DNA from: Hyperoplus lanceolatus
Taxonomy: Eukaryota; Chordata; Actinopteri; Uranoscopiformes; Ammodytidae
Direction: 5' to 3'
NCBI GenBank assembly: GCA_026929865.2
Contig: CM049417.1
Coordinates: 19,721,001 to 19,785,000, forward strand
DNA: 64,000 nt
Part shown: piece by piece, positions 1 to 10,966 of the stretch
How the letters are laid out: each line of letters begins with the position of its first letter
Numbering within the stretch: position 1 is the first letter of the stretch
Program-made: the position numbers and the translations under genes
The notes under the pieces: generated by a model
What the model was told of the DNA's origin: nothing
The model's database searches: none
The model's input: only the letters and a program-made list of their open reading frames with translations

Positions 1-714
1 CATGACTTCTCTGAGGCTATCTTCAGCTATACTGTCATTTTACTGTGCCAGTTACTTCTCTCAAATGAGATAATATCAGTTGCATCGTGTTTATGCCCTG
101 TAATCACTTTCCCCCTACACCTGATCCCCTGATAGACACAGCGCGCCGACATTATTGCTGCTATAGTCGGAAAAAATATAGAGCCATGTATTATGCATTA
201 ACAATCATCTCCCAGAGGGGGCAGGTGCACATATTTTGATGACACACACACTATTCACACTATCATAAGACTGGTGTCGGTATACTGAAACAATGCAATG
301 CCAGACTGTTCAACGGAATAGAACTCCAATTACTTTGCTTTGTCTTTTTTTAATTCACAAGTCAACATATGCCCCAAAACATCGGGGGTGTAATAGAGGA
401 TGCCTGCACTTTGCCTTTGTCTCATCCCCTCGCTGACACTAATCAACACATTTTTCCGCACATTAAGAAAACCTGTCCGTGCGTCCTGATCTTTCTAACT
501 ATCTCGTTTACATGACTGGCATTCTAGGCTTGGTGTTGGGGGAGGTGTGAGGAGCAGACTGATGAGGGTGAGAAGAAATTAAAGTGAAGAGGAAAACTAG
601 TTGGAAAGAAAAAGAAGATGGCTGCTTGATTTTGCACATATAGTATGCATGTGTACAAGTTTGTTTCAGGGGTTTAAGTTTTAGCATGGGAAGCAATGAT
701 TTAAAAAAAAAATG
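1..714. other. Non-coding stretch, nothing recognised
   Basis: No reading frame with protein character, no inverted-repeat element and no long simple repeat is visible. Composition is ordinary AT-rich vertebrate DNA. Confidence 0.5.
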
Positions 715-1000
715 GGTTACGTTCCAATATCCAGTACTTCCCTGCTATTTCTATGGTAGAAACATATTAAGGTTGTACCATTTTATGTGCAGCATGCTGA
801 AAAATGCCCTACTACATCCGGTCGTGATTTTTAGTGTGGGAATCAACATGCTTTTTTTTGGGCAAATTCCGACCCACAATCTACTGCACAGCGGAAGCTA
901 CGTCACATCAATGGAGTGTCCGAGTGAAAATAAGGGCGTTATGATACAAATAAAAATATAATGTCCAAATTGTTTACCTACTGCTTGCAAACTATGGGTT
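715..1000 (+). repeat. Dispersed repeat, copy 1 (family shared with 26.6 and 42.3 kb)
   Basis: The first part (about 717-835: GTTCCAATA, then TATGGTAGAAAC, then CTACTACATCCGGT) matches the reverse complement of the 26627-26848 element. The second part (about 838-935: CAACATGC, GACCCACAATC, ACGTCACAT) matches 42290-42370. The three copies are diverged, so the family is old. It resembles a non-autonomous DNA transposon, but this copy has no clean inverted ends or target duplication. Family name not assigned. Confidence 0.55.
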
Positions 1001-1180
1001 TTGACAAATGGGGCTCGTCCATTTAAGTCATGCTGCTGTAGTATGTAGAATCGTTAATTTAGAAAGGGTCTAGCAGGGCTATAGTGAGAGTAGGATTAGG
1101 AAGTTGGTGTTGAAAAAAAAAAACACCTGCCCACTTTGTATCCTTTCGCTCCACCTTCCATCTCTTCCTCTGTTTCTCAG

Positions 1181-1308
1181 GTTGGCTGACTTTGCGTAGC
1201 TCAGTGGGGCTTCCAGTGAGCTTTGGCAAATCCTACAAAAAGAGCCTGTACGGCATTGGAGTGGCTGTGGCGATGGGCGTAGTTGGACAGGAATTTGGGA
1301 ACACATAA
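1181..1308 (+). CDS. Possible terminal exon of an unidentified gene (weak)
   Basis: A strong splice-acceptor-like tract (pyrimidine-rich from about 1142, ending TTTCTCAG at 1180) precedes an open frame that starts two bases into the putative exon, at 1183, and runs 41 codons to TAA at 1306-1308. The frame begins WLTLRSSVGLPVSFGKSYKK, continues with a small hydrophobic stretch rich in G, V and A, and ends QEFGNT. An AATAAA lies about 200 bases downstream near 1514. I recognise no family. A 41-codon open frame behind a good acceptor is expected by chance several times in 64 kb, so this is only a candidate. Transcript data or conservation in related fish would decide. Confidence 0.18.
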
Positions 1309-1672
1309 GCGAGTGAACAGACAGTAGTGTAGTCAGCGAAAAAATTGAGTGTGGTGGAAAGATAGGAAAAGGGTGTGGGAACTATTATAGGTGGTTTCAA
1401 TCATTCTGATGCCATCTGTTCCACTACAGTTTTTTTTAACACTGCCGTAGGACATTTTTCCCAGTGAGTCGAGTGGACTCTGTGTGCAAGGTGTGTGTGT
1501 GTGTACACCAATGAAATAAAAGTGAAGGACAGAGTACTGTGGGGCACAGAAGATAATTCATTGACCATTGATCATCTACATCTGAACTGTATAACATGTC
1601 AGAGAAACCCTCACCAACAATCCAAAATCCAACAATATTATTACTTTGTTGAACAGATCTGCCAGGGTGCAC

Positions 1673-1690
1673 CACACACACACACACACG

Positions 1691-1746
<56 letters not shown>

Positions 1747-1751
1747 CGCAC

Positions 1752-1795
<44 letters not shown>
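1673..1795. repeat. (CA)n microsatellite, interrupted
   Basis: About 120 bases of CA dinucleotides on the plus strand with scattered CG interruptions. It creates spurious reading frames rich in His/Thr on the plus strand and Cys/Val on the minus strand. Confidence 0.98.
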
Positions 1796-1797
<2 letters not shown>

Positions 1798-4005
1798 AAC
1801 TTCCGTATGCAAACGCATTGATCGGAAAAATACTAACTTGATGATCAATACTTTACATATGTTCACCATGTTCACTATCTAGTTTTTGGTTAGCATGCTA
1901 ATATTTGCTGAGGTTAATGGACTTGTCATATTTGATCCTGGACCAACGTATTGGGTACAATGACCCTGTGTGCTAAACTGAAATGGCTGTGCCAAATGTG
2001 CAGGGGGGGGGAGCCAGGGTAAGGTCCAGTTTGAATAATCCAGGACAATTTGTGTTCACACATACAGCTCATCCGGGTAGCTCTAGATAAATTCAGAGTC
2101 ACTTTGCATGCATGAAAGGGACTACAATTCTTCTTTTGCAAAATAGAGAACAGCAGTAAATGTTCATATTTGAGAAGAGGAGTCAGCAAGACTTGAGCTT
2201 TTCTGCATGGATAAATTGGTTAGATAAGATTAATAACTGATCCAAAATTCCAAGTCCTCTTTAGAGTGATCCCTATCCTCTGTTCATTTATCTAAAGCTA
2301 CCTTCTTGCTTAAACATGCATGAAGTTATAACAGTGCTCTTAGGGCTGAGTGTCTCTCGCTCTCATTTGCTCTTTCAAATGGATCTATCCATGTCGCTCT
2401 ACTGTATGCCTTTGTCTCTTAATGAGCTCAGCCAAACTTTTTCTCTGCATAACTAGTGTCTCTTTCTCTATATACCCCACTGTTTCTTCTCCACTGGATA
2501 AAAGCTGGCACTGATAACCCCTCGTCATATCAACCTGGTTGTTGTATATGTATATTCAGTACATATAAATAAATACAGCTCTTCAAGATGAAGGGACATT
2601 GGAATTAATGATGGCATTATGGTTTCCTATTTCCAAGCATTTAGGTTCTGGGGGGTCAGTGAATCTGCCTGATGCATATTGAATATTTTTTCAGCATGTT
2701 TGCTCAGTAAACTCAGTATTATTGGATCTACTAGGCTGCTATAGCAATCCAGGGAAAAAGGCCACCGTCGGCTTGCAATAAAATAAAATAAAAAATATAT
2801 TGGGTTGAAAAACTGAACAAAATTCAGGGGAATTTAAAAGCAGCAGAGATGCACCACTCGAATGGAAGGCTGGCATGACATTCATCACCAACTTGAATAT
2901 ATGAATAGAAAATGATAGCTTTATGAATTGTATTACTGTATTATCACATGGATATCTTTTTGTATTGTCATCATGTTAGACCTATCCTGGATGTATGCTA
3001 GCAGCTCTGTGAGGCAAATAAGAGTATTAACCTAATGGAGGCACTAGAGTATAAATCATGATTAGCAAAGTCAATAGGTTTGATCGTCAGAGGTCATGCA
3101 AGTCTGTGCAATATAAGGCACTCCATCCAATCATTCTTTTCAGATATGTCAATCTAGGAACGCTAGAACGCTCTGACCAATGCCATTGCTGGTACCATAC
3201 AACTACAATTTGCAAATAATCTACATAAATAGATGCCACTTGTTGTCATGCTTACAATTGCCATTGCAAACCAACATGGAGTCAGGTTTATGTGTGAAAA
3301 TCTTAACAAACAGCCGACCTTGGCGCCCAATGCTCCAACAACCTCCCTATGTGCTGAACTTGCAGCAGGCAGGAAGGTAAACAGTGTGGCAGCTTAAGGC
3401 TTGGAAGTAGTCTGCTGGGAACCAATCCCACCTAATAGTGTAATTAAAGCCATTGATTGCACATTCAAGTACACACACCCAGCAGTGGACTTTCCCCACT
3501 AACAAAAGCCCAAGTGATGAGCACAATTCGGAGGTATACTCCCACATAATTTTTCTCTCCAGTGTTATTGTTTTTATCAGCCCCTTTTTGCTTGCACAAC
3601 CTTTCTGTGTTGTTTTCTATTGTGCCGCATGCACGCCACTATCCCTGCTGACCATCTTTGTTCAAACAGCATTCGAAATCTCTGTCCATTCTTTTGGGGT
3701 GGACATTCAAAATGGTTGGGATGATTTGAGAGAGCTAGTTGGGACACTGTGCTCCAAGGAATACCTTTTGTGAGAGCTGTCTTTAATGGATTTGACGGCC
3801 CACCCCGAGGCAAGATTCCTTGTCAAGATCAGAACAAGTCAGACAGCTTACCTCTGCACGCTCTCTGAGGCATGATTTCTATATCCCGCTGTTTGCAAGT
3901 TGTTACTTTAGAACTTACTAGATGGGAACTGTATTAAGAAGGTGCTACGAGGAACATGTAAATATTTCTGAAACAGTCTAATTTTTTCCTCTGATGATTA
4001 TACAG
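1796..4005. other. Non-coding stretch, nothing firmly recognised
   Basis: AT-rich sequence with short poly-A/T and poly-G runs. The open frames of 60-110 codons here have no recognisable protein character. Confidence 0.45.
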
Positions 4006-4007
4006 TA

Positions 4008-5249
4008 GGGGAGAACGGGGGAATCTGAGGCATCGGGTAATGTGAGCCGCCCCCTGTATCTAGGCAACGGAAAAGATTTGTGGTCATGTGAGATATATGT
4101 TTTCAAGCCCCTCTCATTTCCCCATGGCCCTGAAAGAGAGGACCTCATGGTGCAGTGGTAAGCATGTTTTTTTCACCAAAATAGGTATTTTGCATGTAAA
4201 AGTAAATGTTCTTGCTGTCAACTGCTGTGCCAAAGCAAATGTATTCACGTAGAAAAACTTCTATCATAGGTGTTGATGAACTACCAACATATGAAACCAT
4301 GTGATGCTGATAACTGAAGATTAGCCTGAAATGCTAAGAGAGGTAGTTTTTTCTCAAATTGTGGTGGTGGGGGAAAGTGAGCCAAATGCTGTGGGGGAAA
4401 GTGAGCCACTGTCTCACTTTCCCCCACGATGAGGCACAAGTTAAGTTTAGTCTTAAACATATGTTAATGTAATATTACATGACATGTTTTATTTTAATGT
4501 CATACACATTGTAGAAAAGCCATCATGCCAAGGAAATACACCAGGAAGACGACCTGGGGCAACCACACGGAAAGGGCACCTTCTCATCTTTTCCTGTAAC
4601 CTTCAAGGCTGGAATGTAGAGTAGGCCTAGTTGTAGAGTATGACAGGCTGATGTTATAATCCAGTTAGGCCTTCTCCTGTGTTCTGAGTCCCAGGCTGTT
4701 CTCGCTGGTTCTGATTTTCCTATGCTTTGACCCCCAGACACTAGCTGGCTCTAAGGGTCCTGTGTTCTGACCCCCAGACTGTGTTCTAATCTAACTGATT
4801 CTATCTTTCATTTGAATCTTATTATTAATTATAATTATAATATGTTGTATTTGATTTTGTTAAGAGTTACTTTCAAGTGTTTAGAAAATGTGCTTTGCTT
4901 AATTGACCAAACCTCATCATTATTTTACTAGTCCGACATTAGTTCTGGAATGTGTGGCTAGCTTTCAGGATTCTTACTGTTACAATATGTGTTGTTATGG
5001 TAGTTTCAGAGTGGAAAAAGTAAGTGGATCAGTTTACCCCACAGCTGGGGTAAAGTGAGCCACATGACAACTTTTTTTTAAAACAATCATATTTTAACTG
5101 CCCTTTGTCTTTCTTGTAATTCTGCTAATGCCCATTTCTAGGAAACATCCTGAATTAATGGGAAATGTGTACAGTTGAGTGATACATCATTGTAGCTCGC
5201 TTAGAGGGGAGCAAATGTAAAAAGGGGCTCAGATTACCCCGTTCTCCCC
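4008..5249 (+). mobile_element. Pogo-type (Tc1/mariner superfamily) DNA transposon, deletion derivative
   Basis: Inverted ends GGGGAGAACGGGG at 4008 and CCCCGTTCTCCCC ending at 5249, with similarity continuing for about 25 bases, are flanked by TA on each side (4006-4007 and 5250-5251), the target duplication of Tc1/mariner/pogo elements. The end-proximal motif GTGAGCC next to a G- or A-rich run recurs inside the element near 4041, 4379, 4401 and 5056, and once inverted near 4411. A pogo-like transposase start codon region survives at 4525-4599 but the body of the gene is gone. The element is therefore non-autonomous. A relative with similar architecture lies at 61036-62159. Confidence 0.75.
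4525..4599 (+). pseudogene. N-terminal remnant of a pogo/jerky-like transposase
   Basis: Twenty-four codons and a stop encode MPRKYTRKTTWGNHTERAP followed by SHLFL. The MPRxYxRKTxxG opening is typical of the N-terminus just before the psq-type helix-turn-helix of pogo-like transposases. After the PS residues the frame leaves the family and stops; no DDE catalytic core is visible between here and the right end of the element at 5249. This supports assignment of the surrounding TA-flanked element to the pogo lineage, and shows that the loss is a large internal deletion. Assignment is by recognition of the short motif, not by a database search. Confidence 0.55.
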
Positions 5250-5300
5250 TATGTCACATTTAACAGCAAACGAGACCATCAGTTCAAAGAATGCTATTTG

Positions 5301-6648
5301 GGTAACACTTTACAATAAGGTACACAAAATTGTAGTAGCTACTACATACCTACTACATAGTTTTTTTTTTTTTGCGCTACCTATGTGTTAGGTAGCACAA
5401 AAAAAAAAAACCCTATGTGTTACCTACTACATAGTTTGTTTGTTTTTTGCGCTACCTATGTGTTAGGTAGCACAAAAAAAAAACCCTATGTGTTACCTAC
5501 TACATAGTTTTTTTTTTGCGCTACCTATGTGTTAGGTAGCACAAAAAAAAAACCCTATGTGTTACCTACTACATAGTTTTTTTTTTTTTGCGCTACCTAT
5601 GTGTTAGGTAGCACAAAACAAAAAACCCCTATGTGTTACCTACTACATAGTTTTTTTTTTTGCGCTACCTATGTGTTAGGTAGCACAAAAAAAAAACCCT
5701 ATGTGTTACCTACTACATAGTTTTTTTTTTTTTGCGCTACCTATGTGTTAGGTAGCACAAAAAAAAAACCCTATGTGTTACCTACTACATAGTTTTTTTT
5801 TTTGCGCTACCTATGTGTTAGGTAGCACAAAAAAAACTAGTGGGTTTTTTTGCGCTACCTATGTGTTAGGTAGCACAAAAAAAAACCCCTATGTGTTACC
5901 TACTACATAGTTTTTTTTTTTGCGCTACCTATGTGTTAGGTAGCACAAAAAAAAACCCTATGTGTTAGGTAGCACATAGGGGTTTTTTTGTGCTACCTAT
6001 GTGTTAGGTAGCACAAAAAAAAACCCCTATGTGTTACCTACTACATAGTTTTTTTTTTTTGCGCTACCTATGTGTTAGGTAGCACAAAAAAAAACCCTAT
6101 GTGTTAGGTAGCACATAGGGGTTTTTTTTTTGTGCTACCTATGTGTTAGGTAGCACAAAAAAAAACCCTATGTGTTACCTACTACATAGTTTTTTTTTTT
6201 TGCGCTACCTATGTGTTAGGTAGCACAGAAAAAAACCCTATGTGTTACCTACTACATAGTTTTTTTTTTTTTGCGCTACCTATGTGTTAGGTAGCACAAA
6301 AAAAAAACCCTATGTGTTACCTACTACATAGTTTTTTTTTTTGCGCTACCTATGTGTTAGGTAGCACAAAAAAAAACCCTATGTGTTACCTACTACATAG
6401 TTTTTTTGCGCTACCTATGTGTTAGGTAGCACAAAAAAAAAACCCTATGTGCTACCTAACACATAGGGTTTTTTTTTGTGCTACCTAACACATAGGTAGC
6501 GCAAAAAAAAAAAACCTATGTAGTAGGTAACACATAGGGTTTTTTTTTTTGTGCTACCTAACACATAGGTAGCGCAAAAAAAAAAAAACTATGTAGTAGG
6601 TATGTAGTAGCTACTACAATTTTGTGTACCTTATTGTAAAGTGTTACC
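5301..6648. mobile_element. 8-bp-TSD inverted-repeat element filled with a tandem hairpin array (hAT-like)
   Basis: The ends are near-perfect inverted repeats of about 61 bases: GGTAACACTTTACAATAAGG at 5301 and its complement ending GTGTTACC at 6648, each extending inward through AATTGTAGTAGCTACTACA to TACTACATAG. The identical octamer GCTATTTG flanks it at 5293-5300 and 6649-6656, an 8-bp target duplication as made by hAT elements (P and Merlin types also make 8-9 bp). There is no coding capacity: the interior is an array of hairpin units. The GGTAACACTTTACAATAAGG end is, to my knowledge, common in fish genomes, but I cannot name the family with certainty. Confidence 0.85.
5362..6587. repeat. 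Tandem array of about 18 hairpin units with A/T-run linkers
   Basis: The unit is about 57-75 bases. It has four parts: CTATGTGTTACCTACTACAT, a T run of 7-13, the imperfect palindrome GCGCTACCTATGTGTTAGGT then AGCAC, and an A run of 6-10. Sixteen copies of the palindrome read in plus orientation, beginning near 5374, 5449, 5518, 5590, 5662, 5734, 5804, 5852, 5922, 5989, 6061, 6131, 6202, 6273, 6343 and 6408. After about 6440 the orientation flips for the last two (6478-6502, 6551-6575). The copies at 5989 and 6131 read GTGCTACC instead of GCGCTACC. Two units also have the first hairpin replaced by a longer palindrome (about 5957-5983 and 6097-6122). A and T runs flank each palindrome and extend its stem. 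Confidence 0.95.
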
Positions 6649-6656
6649 GCTATTTG

Positions 6657-9270
6657 TATATAGTTTTTCTTAAAGGTGAAGTGAGCGATATATTTATGTT
6701 AATATACGTGTTAAACCGCTTTATATTTATACAGTGATCACGTATATAGTGTGCTCGTTTCATAACTCCGATCTGTTAAGTCACCCACTCTGCATGTAAA
6801 CGGCAAATAAACTTTTCTGGGATCCCACAACTGATATCCAATCAGAAGAGAGAAAGCTACAAACCGGCATGTCTCACTGCCGGTGCACGTGCAGAGCGAC
6901 AGATGGGTGAATGTCTATGCGCCTACAATGGCGGAGCAGGTAAAAATCCTTCACAATCTCTATTTTGATGTTTTTTGCCCTCTGCGATGGGGAGAGGTTC
7001 TCTCCAAGTGTTCTGTTAGTTAAGTGTTCCTAAGAAAACTGTTGGGTCTTTTTGTGTGTTTTCAGCTGCTTGGCAGCGGTGGTTAAGTTAGTCGTTTTAG
7101 TGTGTTTTCTTAAAGGTAGTCTGTGTGGTCCTTTACAGTTCTGTGTGCTTTTTGTTTTCTCTCCTTCCCCCATATTCGCAAATAGTGATTTAGTGGTTAT
7201 CCCACCAAAGATAACTTTCAGACACCCCTTGGTCCCCACCTGCAGACCAAAACCCCCCATTTCCTTACAGTTAGCTAAAATAACCATTTCGCTTACAGCA
7301 ACTTGAATGCCTTTGACATGGGTACGCTTACCCAGGACCAGCTGGCATTGCGTGTCCAAAGGAGGTGCAAGAATGAAAAACAAACTGAAAGTTATTCGGA
7401 GTAACTTTAAATGAATATTGCCTCTCCCAAGAAGGTGAATTGTTTTTTTTAATTGGATAATGTCATATAAAATAAGTTTGCTCGGATTAGAGGAAAACAT
7501 ATGTCTTGTGGCAATATGTGATTGAAGGGTTATTGTCCTGCAATGCAATTTTTATCTTTTTTAGAATAGATAACAATGGGAGATATGCTCACAACCTAAT
7601 GATAACTGATCATTCATGTTGCAGAAAGAGATACCGCAACCATGTTAAAGTACATGTTATTTTTTCTATATATCTGAAGATGATTAAATCTTAAAATTCC
7701 AAGGCCTAGTAGGAATACAGTATTCAGTCATCATTCAGCAATGGAATGGATGGATTTAACCAGTGGGCTATTTGAAAAATGACAGGAGGGCAGATTTCTT
7801 TGAACGAGGCAGCGAATGGATCCTCCCAGTCTGAGGAGTTAGGCTCTGACAATAAGGAAACACTGGTGAAGCATCTGAAAAATCAACAAAAATAAATATA
7901 AATTCTGAATTTATGTCATTACAGACAAATGACATCTAGCGACAGAGGTCGAGAGGATGGTTTGGGAAACATTGTGCAATGACAGTGCTGTCACGACAAT
8001 CCATTGGCGAGGAGGACACATCCGGCTCCCACTGCACTTTGAATGCAGAATTAAAAAGGTATGTGATGTATACAATACATTCAGAAAAAAGCTGAGAAAT
8101 GTCTGGTTATTTATTTACGCTTTACACATATGGTTTGCACATGTTGAGTACACAGATGTTGAGATGAAGTGTACAAATACTTTTTTCAAATTGTCTTTTA
8201 ATCTAGCATGAAGTCGACTTTTTCATAATTGTTTCGAAGTGGTGACACATACTTAACCACCTGACCACTTGTTACAACATTCCAGCGCAAATAGTCACCA
8301 CAACCTGTACACAAAACAATGTGTAAAATGCACTATGTCTAATTAAAAGTAATTATGCAGAAAGTACCTGAACCTGCTGTGTACCGCACGGTGCATTGTT
8401 TGGCTGCTGTCATTGGTTGCATCGCTGCCATTAGTCTCGGCTGGGCTCATGGACAGTTTTGAACACTGAACGCAGTATACATTTTGCAAAATGTTACCGA
8501 CCCACAGTGGGTCCTACATACTAATCTAATAACTTGTGTGGGCTGTGTTTTGTATATACTGGCAGAGAAAGCACTTGTATTATGGGATAAGCCGGGCACT
8601 AAGCCGGGTCCAGGTGTTTCTCTCTCTCTCCAGGTGGCCATGTAATACTTCCTGCCTCAACCCAGATCAAGGAAATCACAAAAAGCTGGAAAGGGGGATG
8701 GCACGTTGCCCACGCCAAATGTAATGCCCTGGGTGAACCTGCCAAGTTGGCAGTGACACGTGTGAAAAGCAGGCGGGCAGGCCAGACGGGCAAGAGAGTT
8801 TCTTACACTCCTGGAGTGGAAAGATGCTGGAGGAGAATTTCTCTTCAGAATTCATGAAAAAATGGTCTGCTATGAGGCTTGTCTGATTGACTTTGACTTA
8901 TCTGTGTCAAGAGCATTGGTGGTGGCGTATGCAATACCCTCCCTGATATGATAACTATCATGATCCCACTTACTGTAACTCAACGGCCTGTACCATGTCT
9001 CTGCCTTTGCAATATTTTTTTTTTTCGAACATAGTTTCGAACAGATTTGCCCTCACAAATGTGTTGGCTGGATTTATCTTTTTCTTTTATTTGATGTGAA
9101 CCACAACTGATCCCATCCCCCATTCACATATCTACTGTCAAATATTGTTGACATGCCCGATCATGTCCACTCAAAAAATCCTCAGAGCTAGAGATGATCT
9201 TTTATTAGCTCAGGGAGCCAGTGTTCTAGTATGCAGCCCGATTCTGGCCCTAGTACTGTCTGGGTTGCTG
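6657..9270. other. Non-coding stretch; left part continues an older repeat shared with 55.8 kb
   Basis: The bases just right of the hairpin element (TATATAGTTTTT) and just left of it (AACAGCAAACGAGACCATCA at 5263) are contiguous in a second copy at 55784-55833, so an older repeat spans this junction. At 6925 there is GCCTACAATGGCGGAGCAGG followed by TAAAA, which looks like a start codon next to a splice donor, possibly a leader exon of the old repeat. Longer open frames here (for example 172 codons on the minus strand at 7030-7548) show no domain I recognise. Confidence 0.4.
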
Positions 9271-9271
9271 C

Positions 9272-9299
9272 TGTGTGTGTGTGTGTGTGTGTGTGTGTG
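9272..9299. repeat. (TG)14 microsatellite
   Basis: Uninterrupted TG dinucleotides. Confidence 0.97.
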
Positions 9300-10599
9300 C
9301 CTCCACAGTGTAAGTAGCTTTGGTTGGCAGGCAGCCCACAGACCAGTGCTGTGTTTTTTTTGCCATCCTCTCATTTTGCCTGCACGGTAATTACCGTCTC
9401 AATGCGGTAAGAGAAAAAAACGGCTTTTGGTTTAGACGGATTGAGAGAAATAAATAAGGGGGGAATCATTTTGAGTGTGTGTGTGTGGCTTAAGCGGCTT
9501 AATGAACATGTCAGCTGTATTTAAACAAATGGATTACCACATCTGTACATACTCGGCTGGATCGCGCTCGCTTCCAAAAACACTTACCAGTCTGTAGCAG
9601 CGAGGGAGGCATGTATTGGAGATATGCAGCGAATGGTACTGTATAACACCCCTGCATTTGTCCATATAAATACCATGAGACCATATCTCTCCTCTCAAAG
9701 GGAATATAACATGAAATTAATTTGCATTAATGCTAAAGGTCAGCCAATTTATATCATACAAACTCTACTTTTGTCTTTTTATGCTTTCAATGGTTTTAAT
9801 TTAACTATGCCATAACTATGTTGTTCCCAGATTCAATTTCCAGGAGTCTTTTCACCCTGACCTACGTAGGTGCCCTGTCCATGTCAATACATCTATGCAA
9901 TGAATAATAGCGGTGACCTCATCTTCATTGCATTTTGGAAAGTATACTATTGCAGAAAGGCTAACGAAAACAAATTAAACATAACAATTTGTGTGATATT
10001 GAGACATTTAGATCATGACTTAATGATTGAATCCTCAACCCTAATCATTTGACCTTTCTCTGCCTGTCAAACATTGACGCAAAGGAAAAAGCTCAACCGG
10101 AGAGCTTTCACACTGTGTGCACTTATACATTCGACATTTGAGACATCTGACATTATTTATTTTCCATCGCCAAAGCAATGTGCAAGGTGTAGATAACGTA
10201 AAGAGTTATATTGGCACGCTTGACACCCCGCTTAGGCCCTGTGAGCGTTTGTCTTCGGCTTTGTTTGTGTAGCCTTGAGGCATGTTTGTAAGGACATATT
10301 GTTGTCAGTCGGCTACACTTAAGTAAATCCCCTCCTCTGCAAGATATCAACAACCTAGCAAGTGTTACGGGCTAAAGGGCCACATTTGAAAAATATTACT
10401 TTCTTGGCGAGTTCTAAATGTTGAATTAAAAAAAAATATATATAGATATATTTTTAAGTGTGAGCTTCAATGTGACTGCAAGTCTTCAAACTGGTTAGAC
10501 GCATTAGGACACAAGAGAGTTGCGGCGAATCACTGCATCACTTAGCGGAGGTATGTCGGGGTGCCAATTCATTGTCAAAGTAATGTATACCCTTTACCC

Positions 10600-10601
<2 letters not shown>
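9300..10601. other. Non-coding stretch, nothing recognised
   Basis: No element ends, coding signal or long repeats seen. Confidence 0.45.

Positions 10602-10637
<36 letters not shown>
10602..10637. repeat. (AG)18 microsatellite
   Basis: Uninterrupted AG dinucleotides. Confidence 0.97.
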
Positions 10638-10639
<2 letters not shown>

Positions 10640-10901
10640 AATTAAACTGACCAACTGGAATTCAGTGAGCACGCTTGTTGTGGAGGTTAGAAAATGCCAC
10701 TTCTACTTATTGCTCTTTCCGGACTAAATAAAAGATCCATTAATTGTTGCAGTCGCTAGGAAAATATGTCAACAGCTTAGGAAAAAAAACAACATTCCAA
10801 CAACAGTGGATGCTGAGTTTCATGTGTGCGCTGTAATTTGTTTTTTATGGCTTGATAATGTGCCAACGCCCACATATTTTCTTACGAGTCGTCTCCTATA
10901 C

Positions 10902-10906
<5 letters not shown>

Positions 10907-10962
<56 letters not shown>
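10907..10962. repeat. (TC)28 microsatellite
   Basis: Uninterrupted TC dinucleotides, 270 bases from an AG tract of the same strand-complementary type; the two could pair as an inverted repeat. Confidence 0.97.

Positions 10963-10966
<4 letters not shown>

Noticed and set aside
1436..1882. Cys/Val- and His/Thr-rich reading frames
   Set aside because: They are translations of the (CA)n microsatellite; the same applies at 17110-17547, 32282-32723, 42498-42906 and 62418-62783.
5362..6587. CRISPR-like regularly spaced repeats
   Set aside because: The repeats are palindromes but the spacers are A and T homopolymers and a second palindrome, not unique sequence; the array lies inside a eukaryotic transposon with target duplications, and no cas genes exist.
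7030..7548. 172-codon minus-strand open frame
   Set aside because: No recognisable domain or gene context; it starts and ends without splice or promoter signals and lies in AT-rich sequence where such frames occur by chance.
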